Translations under genes and position numbers: made by a program | In this document: piece by piece, positions 8,175-16,629 of the stretch | Layout of the letters: every line of letters starts with the position of its first letter | Position numbering within the stretch: the stretch's first letter is position 1 | The notes under the pieces: model-generated | Databases searched by the model: none | Seen by the model: only the letters and a program-made list of their open reading frames with translations | What the model was told of the DNA's origin: nothing | Origin: an uncultured Clostridia bacterium | Lineage (GTDB): Bacteria > Bacillota > Clostridia > TANB77 > CAG-465 | NCBI GenBank assembly: GCA_934130595.1 | Contig: CAKOYF010000021.1 | Location: 1 to 22,368 of the forward strand | Direction of reading: 5' to 3' | DNA length: 22,368 nucleotides

Positions 8175-9293
8175 TTATAAATTATTTGTATCAATGACTA
8201 TTAAAGGTACTTCCATCTCCTCTTGAGTAAGTCCAGCATGTCTTGCTTGCATATCAAATCCACCTTTTTCCCACTCTATTGCTTTGTCAGATATTCCAAA
8301 TGCCATATATTGTCCAATACTATCATCAATTCTTGGATTTTTTACTCCTTCTCCAAACATTTTCTTTTCTAGTATTTCTTCTTTTGACATTAATATAAAG
8401 TCCTTGCCAAATATCTTATTAAACTCTTTTGGAAATACATTTAAATATTCCTCTTTAACAAAAAAGTTTACAGCTCTTGTTTCTATACTAGGTCTTCTAA
8501 TTAGCATATCTTGTATTTTAGGATAATCCTCTAAATATAAAGTTTTTGTATTAACAAGTCCATGATCTGCTGTAACTATTATTAAAGAATCTTTAAGTTT
8601 TTCTGATAGTTCAAATACAAGACTATTTATATATCTAATATTTTCTTTGACATATTCATGGTCTACCCCTAAAGCATGCATAACTGAATCAGGTTCTTCA
8701 AGATATGTATATATAAAGTCTTCAACATCATTTTCTGCAATTTCATTTACTCTTTGAAGCATTTCTTCGCAACTGTATACAAATTCATTTGTATCAGAAT
8801 ATTTAGAGATATCATGTGTCTTTACTACTCCATTTGTAGTTTCACTAATAATATCAAAAATATTTTTATACTTCATATACTTATTTGCTGCGTTACAATC
8901 AGCAACATCTTCATTACTATCTTGATACTTATTAGTAAATACAGAAATATTTGCATCATACTCTTTAAAATACATATCCCAGCCTAACCAACCATGTTCA
9001 ATTGGTGCTTTTCCACTCTCAAAAGTAGGTATTGCACATCCTGTAGTAGATGGACATACAGATGAGATTGGTCCTTCAAAATGTTGCATTAAGAAATCTT
9101 TTTCTTTAAGAAATGTTTTTAAAGTAGCCACTCCCATTCCGTCGAAAATCATAAGAACGATATTATTATATTTGTTTTTAAGTTTTTCATCTAATATTTT
9201 GCATCCTTTATGACCATTATCATAGCCATAATATTTTAGTATTGATGAAATTATAGATAATATACTTTCATCATAATTTGGATATTTTATCAT
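8175..9293 (-). CDS. Alkaline-phosphatase-superfamily phosphodiesterase/pyrophosphatase
   Basis: A 372-residue cytosolic-looking (no signal peptide) member of the type I phosphodiesterase/nucleotide pyrophosphatase group. Two-metal-site residues are visible in order: Asp51 in MIFDGMG; the nucleophile Thr in CPSTTGCAIPTF (about 83-84); a second-metal Asp and His in EEPDSVMHALG (about 201-208); Asp-His in VTADHGL (about 242-247); and a final His in ARHAGLTQEEMEVPLIV near 354-356. The substrate is unknown; the family hydrolyses nucleotide, phosphonate or phosphodiester bonds. The ATG at 9293 uses a GGAGG site lying inside the last codons of the upstream ABC-F gene, and the gap is 6 bp, so the two are translated together. 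No hairpin terminator is seen after the stop. Confidence 0.87.
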   Translation of the reverse strand: MIKYPNYDESILSIISSILKYYGYDNGHKGCKILDEKLKNKYNNIVLMIFDGMGVATLKTFLKEKDFLMQHFEGPISSVCPSTTGCAIPTFESGKAPIEHGWLGWDMYFKEYDANISVFTNKYQDSNEDVADCNAANKYMKYKNIFDIISETTNGVVKTHDISKYSDTNEFVYSCEEMLQRVNEIAENDVEDFIYTYLEEPDSVMHALGVDHEYVKENIRYINSLVFELSEKLKDSLIIVTADHGLVNTKTLYLEDYPKIQDMLIRRPSIETRAVNFFVKEEYLNVFPKEFNKIFGKDFILMSKEEILEKKMFGEGVKNPRIDDSIGQYMAFGISDKAIEWEKGGFDMQARHAGLTQEEMEVPLIVIDTNNL

Positions 9294-9299
9294 AATGTA

Positions 9300-10922
9300 T
9301 TATTCCTCCACAGAAATACTCTTTTCTTTCTTCATTAAATCAGCATGTTGTTCTAAGTATTCATCATAAGTACATCTCTTATCTATAATACCATCTTCTG
9401 TTATTTCTATTATTCTATTTGCAATTGTTTGTACAAATTGGTGATCATGAGATACAAATACTAATTCTGCATTTGTTCTAATTAATCCTTCATTTAGAGC
9501 TGTTATACTTTCAAGATCTAAATGGTTTGTAGGCTCATCTAAAAATAGTAAATTTGGAGCTTCAAGCATTGCTCTTGCCATCATACATCTTGCTTTTTCT
9601 CCTCCAGATAATACGCCAATTTTCTTTAAGGCTTCATCACCTGAAAATAACATTCTTCCTAAGAAACTTCTAACTACAGTTTCATCTGTAATGCCATAAT
9701 CATCTGCAATCCATTGAACTATACTCTTATCTTCTTTGAAGTATTTATCGTTATCTTGAGGAATATATGAAGGTTTTATAGTTTGACCAAAAGTTATTTT
9801 TCCAGTATCTGGTTTTATTTCTCCCATTATTATCTTAAATAATGCAGTTTTTGCAACACCATTACCTCCAACTATAGCTATTTTATCTCCTTTTAAGATT
9901 TTAAATGATACATTTTTTAATAATTGTTCTCCATCAACATTTAATGATACATCTTCAACAGATAAAATATCTTTTCCTGCTTCTCTTTCAGGTTTGAAAT
10001 CTATAAATGGATATCTTCTTGTAGATGGTTTTATTTCATCTAATTCAATTTTCTCTAATGTTTTCTTTCTAGAAGTTGCTTGTTTAGATTTTGATGCGTT
10101 TGCACTAAATCTTCTTATGAATTCTTCTAATTCTTTAATTTTTTCCTCTTTCTTCTTGTTAGCATCTTTCATTTGTTTTAGAGCTAATTGGCTTGATTCA
10201 TACCAGAAGTCATAGTTTCCAACAAATATATTTATTTTTCCATAATCTATATCTAAGATATGTGTACATACTTTATTTAAGAAATATCTATCGTGAGATA
10301 CTACTATTACGGTGTTTTCAAAGTTTATTAAAAACTCTTCTAACCAACTAATTGCAGCCATATCTAAGTTGTTTGTAGGCTCGTCTAGTATTAATACGTC
10401 TGGATTTCCAAATAATGCTTGTGCAAGTAATACTTTTACTTTATCTGGACCAGATAATTCTTTCATTAAACATTCATGATATTGTGTATCTATTCCAAGA
10501 CCTGTTAATAATTGAGCTGCATCAGTATCTGCCATCCAACCATTTAATTCAGCAAATTCAGCTTCTAATTCTCCTGCTCTTATTCCATCTTCATCATTAA
10601 AATCTGGTTTTGCATATAAAGCATCTTTTTCTTGCATTATTTCATATAGTCTTTCATTTCCACGAATAACTGTATCAATAACCTTTACGTCATCATACAT
10701 ATAATGATCCTGTTTTAAAATTCCTAATCTTTCATTTTTAGTTCTGTATACTTCACCTTCACTTGGTTCTAAGTCTCCTGTTAAGACTTTTAAAAATGTA
10801 GATTTTCCAGCACCATTTGCTCCGATAACACCATAACAATTTCCTGGTGTAAATTTAACATTTACATCTTCATATAAAACTCTTTTTCCAAATCTTACTG
10901 TAACTCCGTTTGTTCCTAACAT
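9300..10922 (-). CDS. ABC-F family ATPase, YkpA/YbiT type
   Basis: A soluble twin-ATPase of the ABC-F group, proteins that bind the ribosomal E site and influence translation. Its 540 residues align by eye with E. coli YbiT and B. subtilis YkpA along the whole length. NBD1: Walker A GANGAGKST (34-42), Walker B LILDEP (177-182), switch His210. The inter-domain linker (about 240-310) has RRFSANASKSKQATSR, highly typical of this subfamily. NBD2: signature LSGGE (438-442), Walker B LFLDEPTNHLD (459-469), His492. Two departures: the NBD1 signature reads LSGPD (156-160) and the NBD2 Walker A reads GGNGVAKT (352-359), with Ala for the usual Gly. It has a GGAG site, its own promoter and is the first gene of a two-gene operon. 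There is no sign that it is an antibiotic-resistance type. Confidence 0.93.
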   Translation of the reverse strand: MLGTNGVTVRFGKRVLYEDVNVKFTPGNCYGVIGANGAGKSTFLKVLTGDLEPSEGEVYRTKNERLGILKQDHYMYDDVKVIDTVIRGNERLYEIMQEKDALYAKPDFNDEDGIRAGELEAEFAELNGWMADTDAAQLLTGLGIDTQYHECLMKELSGPDKVKVLLAQALFGNPDVLILDEPTNNLDMAAISWLEEFLINFENTVIVVSHDRYFLNKVCTHILDIDYGKINIFVGNYDFWYESSQLALKQMKDANKKKEEKIKELEEFIRRFSANASKSKQATSRKKTLEKIELDEIKPSTRRYPFIDFKPEREAGKDILSVEDVSLNVDGEQLLKNVSFKILKGDKIAIVGGNGVAKTALFKIIMGEIKPDTGKITFGQTIKPSYIPQDNDKYFKEDKSIVQWIADDYGITDETVVRSFLGRMLFSGDEALKKIGVLSGGEKARCMMARAMLEAPNLLFLDEPTNHLDLESITALNEGLIRTNAELVFVSHDHQFVQTIANRIIEITEDGIIDKRCTYDEYLEQHADLMKKEKSISVEE

Positions 10923-10950
10923 TTCTTCTCTCCTTTTTCAATACTAGTCT

Positions 10951-10979
10951 ATTTTACTATAAAAATAGATAAATTGCAA
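10951..10979 (-). promoter_or_regulatory. Promoter of the ABC-F operon
   Basis: On the minus strand TTGCAA (10974-10979) is 17 bp from TAAAAT (10951-10956), about 29 bases before the ATG. Confidence 0.6.
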
Positions 10980-10981
10980 CT

Positions 10982-10999
10982 GTTATATACGTATACAAC
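10982..10999. promoter_or_regulatory. 18-bp near-palindrome just upstream of the ABC-F promoter
   Basis: The two 9-base halves (10982-10990 and 10991-10999), centred on GTATAC-like sequence, are inverted repeats with one mismatch. The element abuts the -35 box of the ABC-F promoter, where an activator or repressor could bind. There is no other support; AT-rich DNA gives such palindromes by chance. Confidence 0.25.
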
Positions 11000-11006
11000 T
11001 ATACAT

Positions 11007-11072
11007 AAAAAAGCTTAGAAATTAATTAGCATGCTTTTTTTAATTTGTGCTAAATTTCTAAGCTATTTTTTT
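11007..11072 (-). terminator. Long hairpin terminator after the two-pass membrane protein gene
   Basis: A 12-bp perfect stem (11012-11023 with 11053-11064) is extended inward by further imperfect pairing (AATTAGCA with TGCTA). It is followed on the minus strand by six U (A-run 11007-11012). The plus-strand side also ends in a T-run (11066-11072), so it could stop transcription in both directions. Confidence 0.75.
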
Positions 11073-11079
11073 CTATATT

Positions 11080-12120
11080 TTATATATTATCTTGTTCTGT
11101 AATTTTTTGTATTGTTTCTTCTCTATTATTTTTTGACATTGCTTCTATGTTTTCTCTTGTATAACCAGCTAACATATTTTTTCTTCTTCCTAATAATTCA
11201 TTATATGTATTTACAAATGCCTCTTTATTCTTCTTACCAAAAGCTGAGCAAGATGAAATAACATGAAGTTTATTATCTTTAGTTACTAAATAAATTTGAG
11301 TGGTTGATTTAATGCCATTGACTTTATTTTCATGAGGATATGCCCATATCATATCTGTATATTTTATTATATCAAAAGGATTTGAATATGATATTAAGTA
11401 ACTTTGTAAAAAGATAGTCTTAGTATTTTCAAATTCCACTTTATCTTGAGAAGATAATTCTAAAGAAACTTGAGCTATATCATATTTTTTAGCAACCTTT
11501 TTTATTTTAGATTTTGCAACAGCAATACTTATTAAATATACTATAATTGATACAATACCTGCAATTCCTGTTACACAGAAGAATGTTATAAAAATATCTG
11601 ATGCATCATTTGGAGATTTTTTAGCATTTATACTATATGGTGTAAAAAAATCATTATAATTACTATATAGTATTTCATCTGTTTCATATAATTCATTTAA
11701 AGAATCTACAGCGTACTTTTGAAGATCAATAGATACTTTTTCTGACATTCCATATACATCAATACCATCAGTGTTTTCTTCATCATTTACTTTACTTTCA
11801 AGTTCGTTATACTGTTCATCAGATAAATCCAAAATATATATAACATCGTCGCCTAAAGCAAAATAATATTTTTCTTCGATATCATTATCTACTCCATAAG
11901 TTGCAAAATAATCTGTAAGTGCATATATTTTAACTTTTGAATAAATATTTTCTTCCCCTACTTCTGCTAATTCTTTTGCTTCTGGTAATGGTCTAGAATC
12001 TATTATAATTCCTAAGCAAAGACAAAATATAGCCACTCCTATACAAATAAAAGCAGTCTTTATAGCTGTTTTATTTTTCTTAAATACCTTCATTAATTCT
12101 TTTTTATTTTCATTTTCCAT
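11080..12120 (-). CDS. Two-pass membrane protein of unknown function
   Basis: Not firmly recognised. Architecture: short basic cytoplasmic N-terminus, helix 1 (about 23-41), an outside domain of about 130 residues rich in Asp/Glu/Tyr (42-174), helix 2 (about 176-201), then a cytoplasmic domain of about 145 residues with Trp-Ala-Tyr and a beta-rich segment (TTQIYLVTKDNKLHVIS). The cytoplasmic part resembles small PH-like 'how a ligand is displayed' domains of uncharacterised clostridial proteins such as DUF6709, but this is a weak impression. I chose the ATG at 12118-12120 (346 residues): GGTGA lies 6 nt upstream of it, whereas the upstream TTG at 12133-12135 has no ribosome binding site. It is a single gene with its own promoter and terminator, divergent from mscL. 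Confidence 0.75.
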   Translation of the reverse strand: MENENKKELMKVFKKNKTAIKTAFICIGVAIFCLCLGIIIDSRPLPEAKELAEVGEENIYSKVKIYALTDYFATYGVDNDIEEKYYFALGDDVIYILDLSDEQYNELESKVNDEENTDGIDVYGMSEKVSIDLQKYAVDSLNELYETDEILYSNYNDFFTPYSINAKKSPNDASDIFITFFCVTGIAGIVSIIVYLISIAVAKSKIKKVAKKYDIAQVSLELSSQDKVEFENTKTIFLQSYLISYSNPFDIIKYTDMIWAYPHENKVNGIKSTTQIYLVTKDNKLHVISSCSAFGKKNKEAFVNTYNELLGRRKNMLAGYTRENIEAMSKNNREETIQKITEQDNI

Positions 12121-12139
12121 ATATAAATTCACCAATTCT

Positions 12140-12169
12140 AATATACCATTGAAAACAAATATTTGTCAA
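12140..12169 (-). promoter_or_regulatory. Promoter of the two-pass membrane protein gene
   Basis: On the minus strand a consensus TTGACA (12164-12169) is 18 bp from TATATT (12140-12145), about 20 bases before the ATG. It is arranged back to back with the mscL promoter; the two -35 boxes are 17 bp apart. Confidence 0.65.
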
Positions 12170-12186
12170 TAGATGCTAATACATAA

Positions 12187-12215
12187 TTGATTTTATTCTA
12201 CATTTATAGTAATAT
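12187..12215 (+). promoter_or_regulatory. Promoter of mscL
   Basis: TTGATT (12187-12192) is 17 bp from TAATAT (12210-12215). The expected start of transcription (about 12222) falls at the GGAG ribosome binding site, giving a very short leader of about 13 nt. Confidence 0.62.
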
Positions 12216-12234
12216 TTATATGGAGATGATAAAA

Positions 12235-12765
12235 ATGAAAAAAATAAATAGAAAAGAACTTCAAGAAGAGTCTAAGAAAAAAGCCAAACTTGCATTTGAA
12301 GATTATAAAGCATTTGCTCTAAAAGGAAACGCTTTAGACTTAGCAATTGGTGTTGTTTTAGGTGGTGCTTTTACTACTATAGTAAACACATTAGTTTCAG
12401 CATTAATAACACCTCTAATTAGTTTGCTTACAAGTAATGTTAATCTTTCTACACTATTTATTACACTAAAAGGTGGAAAATTTGAAACATTAGAAGCTGC
12501 AAAAGCAGCTGGTGCTATAACTCTTAATTATGGTGAGATTTTAACTTCTATTATTAACTTCATAATAATTTCTCTTGTTTTATTTGTAGTTGTAAAAACT
12601 CTAACTAAAGCAAACAAAAAAGATAATGAAGTAAAAGAAATAACTACAAAAACTTGTCCATATTGCCTAAGTACAATTCCACTTAAGGCAACAAGATGCG
12701 CACATTGTACAAGCATTCTAGAAGATGAAAACTCATCTAAGAATGAAAATAACGAAAATGATTAA
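12235..12765 (+). CDS. mscL: Large-conductance mechanosensitive channel MscL with C-terminal zinc ribbon
   Basis: Forms a homopentameric membrane channel that opens under high membrane tension and releases solutes on osmotic downshock. Counted from the chosen ATG the protein has 176 residues. The MscL core is clear: FALKGNALDLAIGVVLGGAF (27-46) starting helix 1 (about 34-60), a periplasmic-side loop, and helix 2 (about 102-121). Two parts are added to the usual 130-150-residue form: about 20 charged residues before the core, and a four-Cys knuckle pair in the tail (Cys141, Cys144, Cys155, Cys158; CPYC and CAHC) followed by an acidic Asn/Glu tail. The start at 12235 is chosen because GGAG (12222-12225) lies 9 nt upstream; an earlier in-frame TTG at 12187 is the promoter -35 box. 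It is convergent with the HU gene. Confidence 0.93.
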   Translation: MKKINRKELQEESKKKAKLAFEDYKAFALKGNALDLAIGVVLGGAFTTIVNTLVSALITPLISLLTSNVNLSTLFITLKGGKFETLEAAKAAGAITLNYGEILTSIINFIIISLVLFVVVKTLTKANKKDNEVKEITTKTCPYCLSTIPLKATRCAHCTSILEDENSSKNENNEND

Positions 12766-12800
12766 AAAAATAAAGCCATGAAAAATCATGGCTTTATTTT
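12764..12800. terminator. Bidirectional terminator between mscL and HU gene
   Basis: A perfect 11-bp stem (12770-12780 with 12787-12797) and 6-nt loop carry an A-run on the left (12764-12770) and a T-run on the right (12796-12800). It can therefore end mscL on the plus strand and the HU gene on the minus strand. Confidence 0.85.
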
Positions 12801-12823
12801 TATATAACTTTATCTAGAACCAA

Positions 12824-13102
12824 TTATTTTTTGTTTACTAGTTCTTTTAAAGCTTTTCCAGCTTTAAATACTGGAGCTTTAGAAGCTGGTATTTTTATTT
12901 CAGCTTTAGTTTGTGGGTTTCTACCTTTTCTAGCAGCTCTTTCTCTTACTTCGAAAGTTCCAAAACCAACTAATTGTACTTTTTCTCCGTTTTTAAGTGC
13001 TTCTTCAACACTAGTTACGAAAGCATCTAAAGCAGTTTCAGCAGCTTTTTTTGTTAATTTACTTTCTTCTGAAATCTTAGCAATTAATTCAGCTTTATTC
13101 AT
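12824..13102 (-). CDS. hup: DNA-binding protein HU
   Basis: Histone-like dimeric protein that bends and compacts DNA in the nucleoid. The start at 13102 gives 92 residues, the normal HU size, beginning MNKAELIAKI. The family core is nearly complete: GFGTFEVRERAARKGRNPQT (about 47-66) with the beta-arm that holds the DNA, then IKIPASKAPVFKAGKALKE. This ATG is favoured because AGGAGG (13109-13114) lies just upstream; an in-frame ATG seven codons earlier would place that site inside the gene. It has its own near-consensus promoter and shares a terminator with mscL. Confidence 0.96.
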   Translation of the reverse strand: MNKAELIAKISEESKLTKKAAETALDAFVTSVEEALKNGEKVQLVGFGTFEVRERAARKGRNPQTKAEIKIPASKAPVFKAGKALKELVNKK

Positions 13103-13134
13103 CTCAATCCCTCCTAATTTCATTAACTATTTAG

Positions 13135-13163
13135 AATATACTACAAAAGACCAGTATTGTCAA
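13135..13163 (-). promoter_or_regulatory. Promoter of the HU gene
   Basis: On the minus strand consensus TTGACA (13158-13163) is 17 bp from TATATT (13135-13140), about 32 nt before the ATG. It is a strong promoter, as expected for an abundant protein. It lies just past the 3' end of the flippase gene, which has no visible terminator, so read-through into the HU gene is possible. Confidence 0.8.
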
Positions 13164-13207
13164 CACTTTTCAACTTTTTTCTATCAAAAAGCTGTCGTTT
13201 TTTTTAC

Positions 13208-14797
13208 CTATATTTTAAGCATTTTACATATTTTGTTACCATAAGGTAATTGCTGTATTTCTTCTTTGCTTAAAGCTCTTAAAAGTATAACTAATATAGC
13301 GTATACTCCTACTCCTATAACTATTGAGAATAGTGTAGAAATAGTATTTCCTAATTTTAGTAAAATAAACAATTTATATGATAAAAATACTGATAATCCC
13401 ATTAAAGCACTTGCAATAAGAGGTTTTACTATTACTTCTTTTAAAGGCATATTTACTTTTAGTGTTTTGTATAATACTGCTGATGATATTATAAATGCTG
13501 TAGCACTATAAATTATACTTGTTACAGCTGGTACTACTTCACCATACATAGGTATAAATACTACGTTTAACACATATTTAATAACTGTTCCAACAAGAAG
13601 TGCTAATCCTGGTACTGCTAATTTTCCAATTCCTTGTAAAGCACCCGTTACAGTTTGACTCAATACAGAGAAGAACAATAACCAACATTCAATTTGTAGT
13701 AAATATGCTCCTTCTGGTGCATTAGGGAATATCATTTTAAATATTGGTGTTGCAAGTACAAATAATCCAAATGTACATGGTAGTGCTATTAAAGATGATA
13801 TTTTTAATGAATATGTTATCTTACTTATTGCCTCATCTTTTCTATGTCTTGCAATTGCTGCAGAGATAAATGGAACTAGCGCTACTGAAAATGCTACATT
13901 TATAGATAAAGGAACTGCTAATAATATATCTACTTTTCCTGAAAGTATCCCATATTTAGCATTTGCTGTTACTATGTCATATCCATATTTTTGTAGTCCG
14001 TTTACAACAGTAACTACATCTATTAATCCTGCTAATGCAGATACTACACTACCAAATGAAATAGGTATAGCATAAGAAATTAATTTTTTAGCAATTTTCT
14101 TTCTTGATTCAGTTGCAAATGTCTTTGATTTATTTATTTCATCCCAGATTTCATCTCTATTTTTTCTATAGTATCTTACTAGATAGAAGAATGCTGTTGA
14201 TGTTGCAACAGTTGTAGCAAGAGTTGAACCTGCCGCCATTATCTCTGGTGATTGACCTATTAGCATAAAAACAAAAATTATTGAAAATACACAATTTATT
14301 ATTTGCTCAATAATCTGTGCTTTACTGTATTCACTTACGTTTTCCATTCCTATAAAATATCCTCTAAGAACGGCAGACATTGATACGAAAATTATTGCTG
14401 GAGATAAAGCCATTAAAGTGTACTTTACTCCTGGGTTGTGTAAAATATTATTTGATATTGCACCAGCTCCGAAAAATAGTGCTAGTGAAAAAGCTGTAGC
14501 AATACTTACAAATACTAGAAAAGCTGTTTTAAAAATCTTATGTGCTCCTCTTCTGTCTCCTACGGTTATTTTTTCTGAAACCAATTTAGAAATAGTATTG
14601 GGTATTCCCATAGTTGCAATGGCAAGAATAAATGTATATACCTGATATCCAGAGCCATAATAACTATTACCAACATCTGAAAATTGTGGTATATTAGTTT
14701 GAATTATTCTGTAAATAAATCCTAAAATTTTTATTAATATCTGAGAGCCCATTATAACAAATACGCCCTTCATAAAAGATTGTTTCTTAATAGCCAA
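13208..14797 (-). CDS. MurJ/SpoVB-type lipid-linked oligosaccharide flippase
   Basis: A 529-residue MOP-superfamily exporter with about 14 membrane helices. It resembles the YtgP/SpoVB group that flips lipid II or related lipid-linked precursors for peptidoglycan. Recognisable pieces are the N-terminal GVFVIMGSQILIKILGFIYR, GYQVYTFILAIATMGIPNTISKLVSE, the LRGYFIGMENV motif near 145-155, and a second-half ALQGIGKLAVPG. The start is a TTG (14795-14797) chosen for its AAGGAGG site 9 nt upstream; the next in-frame ATG, eight codons in, has no such site. It follows the nucleoside kinase gene by 19 bp and is translated from the same mRNA. Which member it is, housekeeping MurJ or sporulation SpoVB, cannot be told from sequence alone. 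Confidence 0.88.
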   Translation of the reverse strand: MAIKKQSFMKGVFVIMGSQILIKILGFIYRIIQTNIPQFSDVGNSYYGSGYQVYTFILAIATMGIPNTISKLVSEKITVGDRRGAHKIFKTAFLVFVSIATAFSLALFFGAGAISNNILHNPGVKYTLMALSPAIIFVSMSAVLRGYFIGMENVSEYSKAQIIEQIINCVFSIIFVFMLIGQSPEIMAAGSTLATTVATSTAFFYLVRYYRKNRDEIWDEINKSKTFATESRKKIAKKLISYAIPISFGSVVSALAGLIDVVTVVNGLQKYGYDIVTANAKYGILSGKVDILLAVPLSINVAFSVALVPFISAAIARHRKDEAISKITYSLKISSLIALPCTFGLFVLATPIFKMIFPNAPEGAYLLQIECWLLFFSVLSQTVTGALQGIGKLAVPGLALLVGTVIKYVLNVVFIPMYGEVVPAVTSIIYSATAFIISSAVLYKTLKVNMPLKEVIVKPLIASALMGLSVFLSYKLFILLKLGNTISTLFSIVIGVGVYAILVILLRALSKEEIQQLPYGNKICKMLKI

Positions 14798-14816
14798 AGC
14801 CTTATTCCTCCTTATA

Positions 14817-16472
14817 TTATCTTAAGTAGCAACCGCCACCGATAAATTCTCTAAGTATAGATGTACTAGGTATTAAATCTGGTTCTATGCCAATAAAGTT
14901 TCTTAAAGTATTTAACTGTCTTCTAGCTTCTGAATAATATTTACTTTCATGACTTATTTTTAACAATAATTTTTCAGCAATAGGTTTAAGTGCAGCCCAT
15001 TCATATATTAAACTTGTATTTAATATATAATCTGCTCTATCTACGTAAGGGAAAATATTTTCCTCATCACCTTTTCTTATCTTGTTCCATAAGTCCATTG
15101 TTTTTTCAACACTTACTCCTCTTACTGAGTTGTCTCTTACAAATCTTCTCATCATTCTTAAATCATTTGATGAAAGCATTGTATATGCATCAAATCTTAT
15201 ACTTACCATTGGAGCAACATATAGTTTAAATATTTTATCTTTAGGAATAAATTCTGAAGCTCTTGGATTTAGTGCATGTATTCCTTCAATAATTAATATA
15301 TCATTTTCTCCTAATTTTATTGGTGGATTGATAAATTCTTTTCTTTGAAGTTTGAAATTAAATGTAGGAATAACAACTTTCTTTCCACTTAACAATTTTA
15401 GCATTTGATCTTTGAAAAGCTCAATTTCTAAATTTTCAAAACATTCATAATCTTCTTTACCATCTTTTCCAATAGGAATATTTCCTGCGTCTTTAAAGTA
15501 ATTATCCATGCTAATTACTATAGCATTTTTCTTTTTAACCATTAAAGTATCTGCAAGTCTTTGAGCTGAAGTTGTCTTTCCTGAAGAAGATGGTCCAGCA
15601 AGCATAACAATTTTTATACTATTAGATCTTGTTATTCTTCTAGAAATTTCAAAGAACTCATTTGTATGATATAGCTCTGCTCTTCTTATTACTTGGTCAA
15701 TATTATCTTCTACTATTTTTTTATTTAAATCATTAACAGTTTCAACAGATGTTACTTTACATACTTCGGCAAATTTATTAGAAAGTTCAAACATACGGTT
15801 TGTTTCAATGTCATATTTTACTTCATTAATGTTGTCCTTTTCTGGAAGCATAAGTATTACACCATTTTTATATTTTCTTAAATCAAATCCTTTTATATAT
15901 CCTGTATACATTACTACTGATCCATACAAATATGTATAAAAGTCTTCAACATAATATGTAGTATAATTTTCATTTAAACTTAAATCTACAATATTTTTAA
16001 CTTGTTCCTTATTATTTAAGAAATTAGCTATTCTTCTTCCGCTACCTTTTTCTTTCATTATTCTTAAGTTCTCAGAAATAATTTTTTGCATTTCATCTTT
16101 TATCTCTTTAACTAATGCAGTTGTTATTTCTTCATCTGGTCTTACAAAAGCAAAATAGTCTCTTCCTGTTTTGTTAGAAAATTTAAAGTGTAATTTTACT
16201 TTTAATCTATGTAAAGCAAATAAAAATATGAATTTTAAACTTCTACTATATATTCTTTCGCCTTCTCTTGTACTATATGTTAAAAAATCACAAGTACAAT
16301 CTTCGATCAAATGATACATTATTGATCTTTCTTTATTATTTATTTTTACTGCTAATATATCTTCATCTGTTTTTATATTAGCTTTTTCTATAGCCTCATT
16401 TACTCTTGTTTCTGGCTCTACCATAATTTCTTGTCCATTTTCAAATTTAACTTTAATTAGATTATTTCTCAT
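14817..16472 (-). CDS. Uridine-kinase-like nucleoside kinase with N-terminal TGS/ThrRS-like region
   Basis: A 551-residue P-loop kinase of the phosphoribulokinase/uridine kinase family, expected to phosphorylate a nucleoside, possibly uridine. The N-terminal 60 residues look like a TGS domain, and the next region to about 240 resembles the second additional domain of threonyl-tRNA synthetase (YGSVVMYTGYIKGFDLRKY near 183-201). The kinase domain begins near 285 with Walker A GPSSSGKT (293-300), followed by MDNYFKD, the EDYECFENLEIELF lid/acceptor region, and a Walker-B-like DILIIEGIHALNP. This architecture is usual for the long clostridial nucleoside kinases; the role of the front half is unknown. 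GGAGG lies 9 nt before the ATG. It is the first gene of a two-gene operon with the flippase. Confidence 0.9.
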   Translation of the reverse strand: MRNNLIKVKFENGQEIMVEPETRVNEAIEKANIKTDEDILAVKINNKERSIMYHLIEDCTCDFLTYSTREGERIYSRSLKFIFLFALHRLKVKLHFKFSNKTGRDYFAFVRPDEEITTALVKEIKDEMQKIISENLRIMKEKGSGRRIANFLNNKEQVKNIVDLSLNENYTTYYVEDFYTYLYGSVVMYTGYIKGFDLRKYKNGVILMLPEKDNINEVKYDIETNRMFELSNKFAEVCKVTSVETVNDLNKKIVEDNIDQVIRRAELYHTNEFFEISRRITRSNSIKIVMLAGPSSSGKTTSAQRLADTLMVKKKNAIVISMDNYFKDAGNIPIGKDGKEDYECFENLEIELFKDQMLKLLSGKKVVIPTFNFKLQRKEFINPPIKLGENDILIIEGIHALNPRASEFIPKDKIFKLYVAPMVSIRFDAYTMLSSNDLRMMRRFVRDNSVRGVSVEKTMDLWNKIRKGDEENIFPYVDRADYILNTSLIYEWAALKPIAEKLLLKISHESKYYSEARRQLNTLRNFIGIEPDLIPSTSILREFIGGGCYLR

Positions 16473-16509
16473 AATAAAAATCCTCCAAATCTAAAAAATA
16501 TTAAATTAT

Positions 16510-16538
16510 ATTTTAACATAATTTATGGTGAATTTCAA
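16510..16538 (-). promoter_or_regulatory. Promoter of the nucleoside kinase-flippase operon
   Basis: On the minus strand TTGAAA (16533-16538) is 17 bp from TAAAAT (16510-16515), with TG one base before the -10 box. The leader is about 30 nt. The remaining intergenic DNA (16539-16629) is AT-rich without a recognisable element. Confidence 0.68.
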
Positions 16539-16629
16539 TATTTTTATGTATTTTAAACATTGTACACTCTATACTATATTTTATACGCTATATATTATAT
16601 CCTTATATTTCCACTTTTTCCACCAAATA

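Noticed and set aside
8284..8987. Plus-strand open frames opposite the phosphatase gene
   Set aside because: They are shadows of a clearly conserved minus-strand enzyme and lack ribosome binding sites.
12831..13244. Plus-strand open frame of 137 codons opposite the HU gene
   Set aside because: It is the antisense shadow of HU, whose protein is unmistakable; there is no ribosome binding site, and the translated sequence resembles no family I recognise.
16539..16629. AT-rich spacer between the divergent kinase and RluA genes, considered for a riboswitch or small RNA
   Set aside because: It has no conserved riboswitch core, stable stem or terminator, and it lies upstream of both transcription starts.
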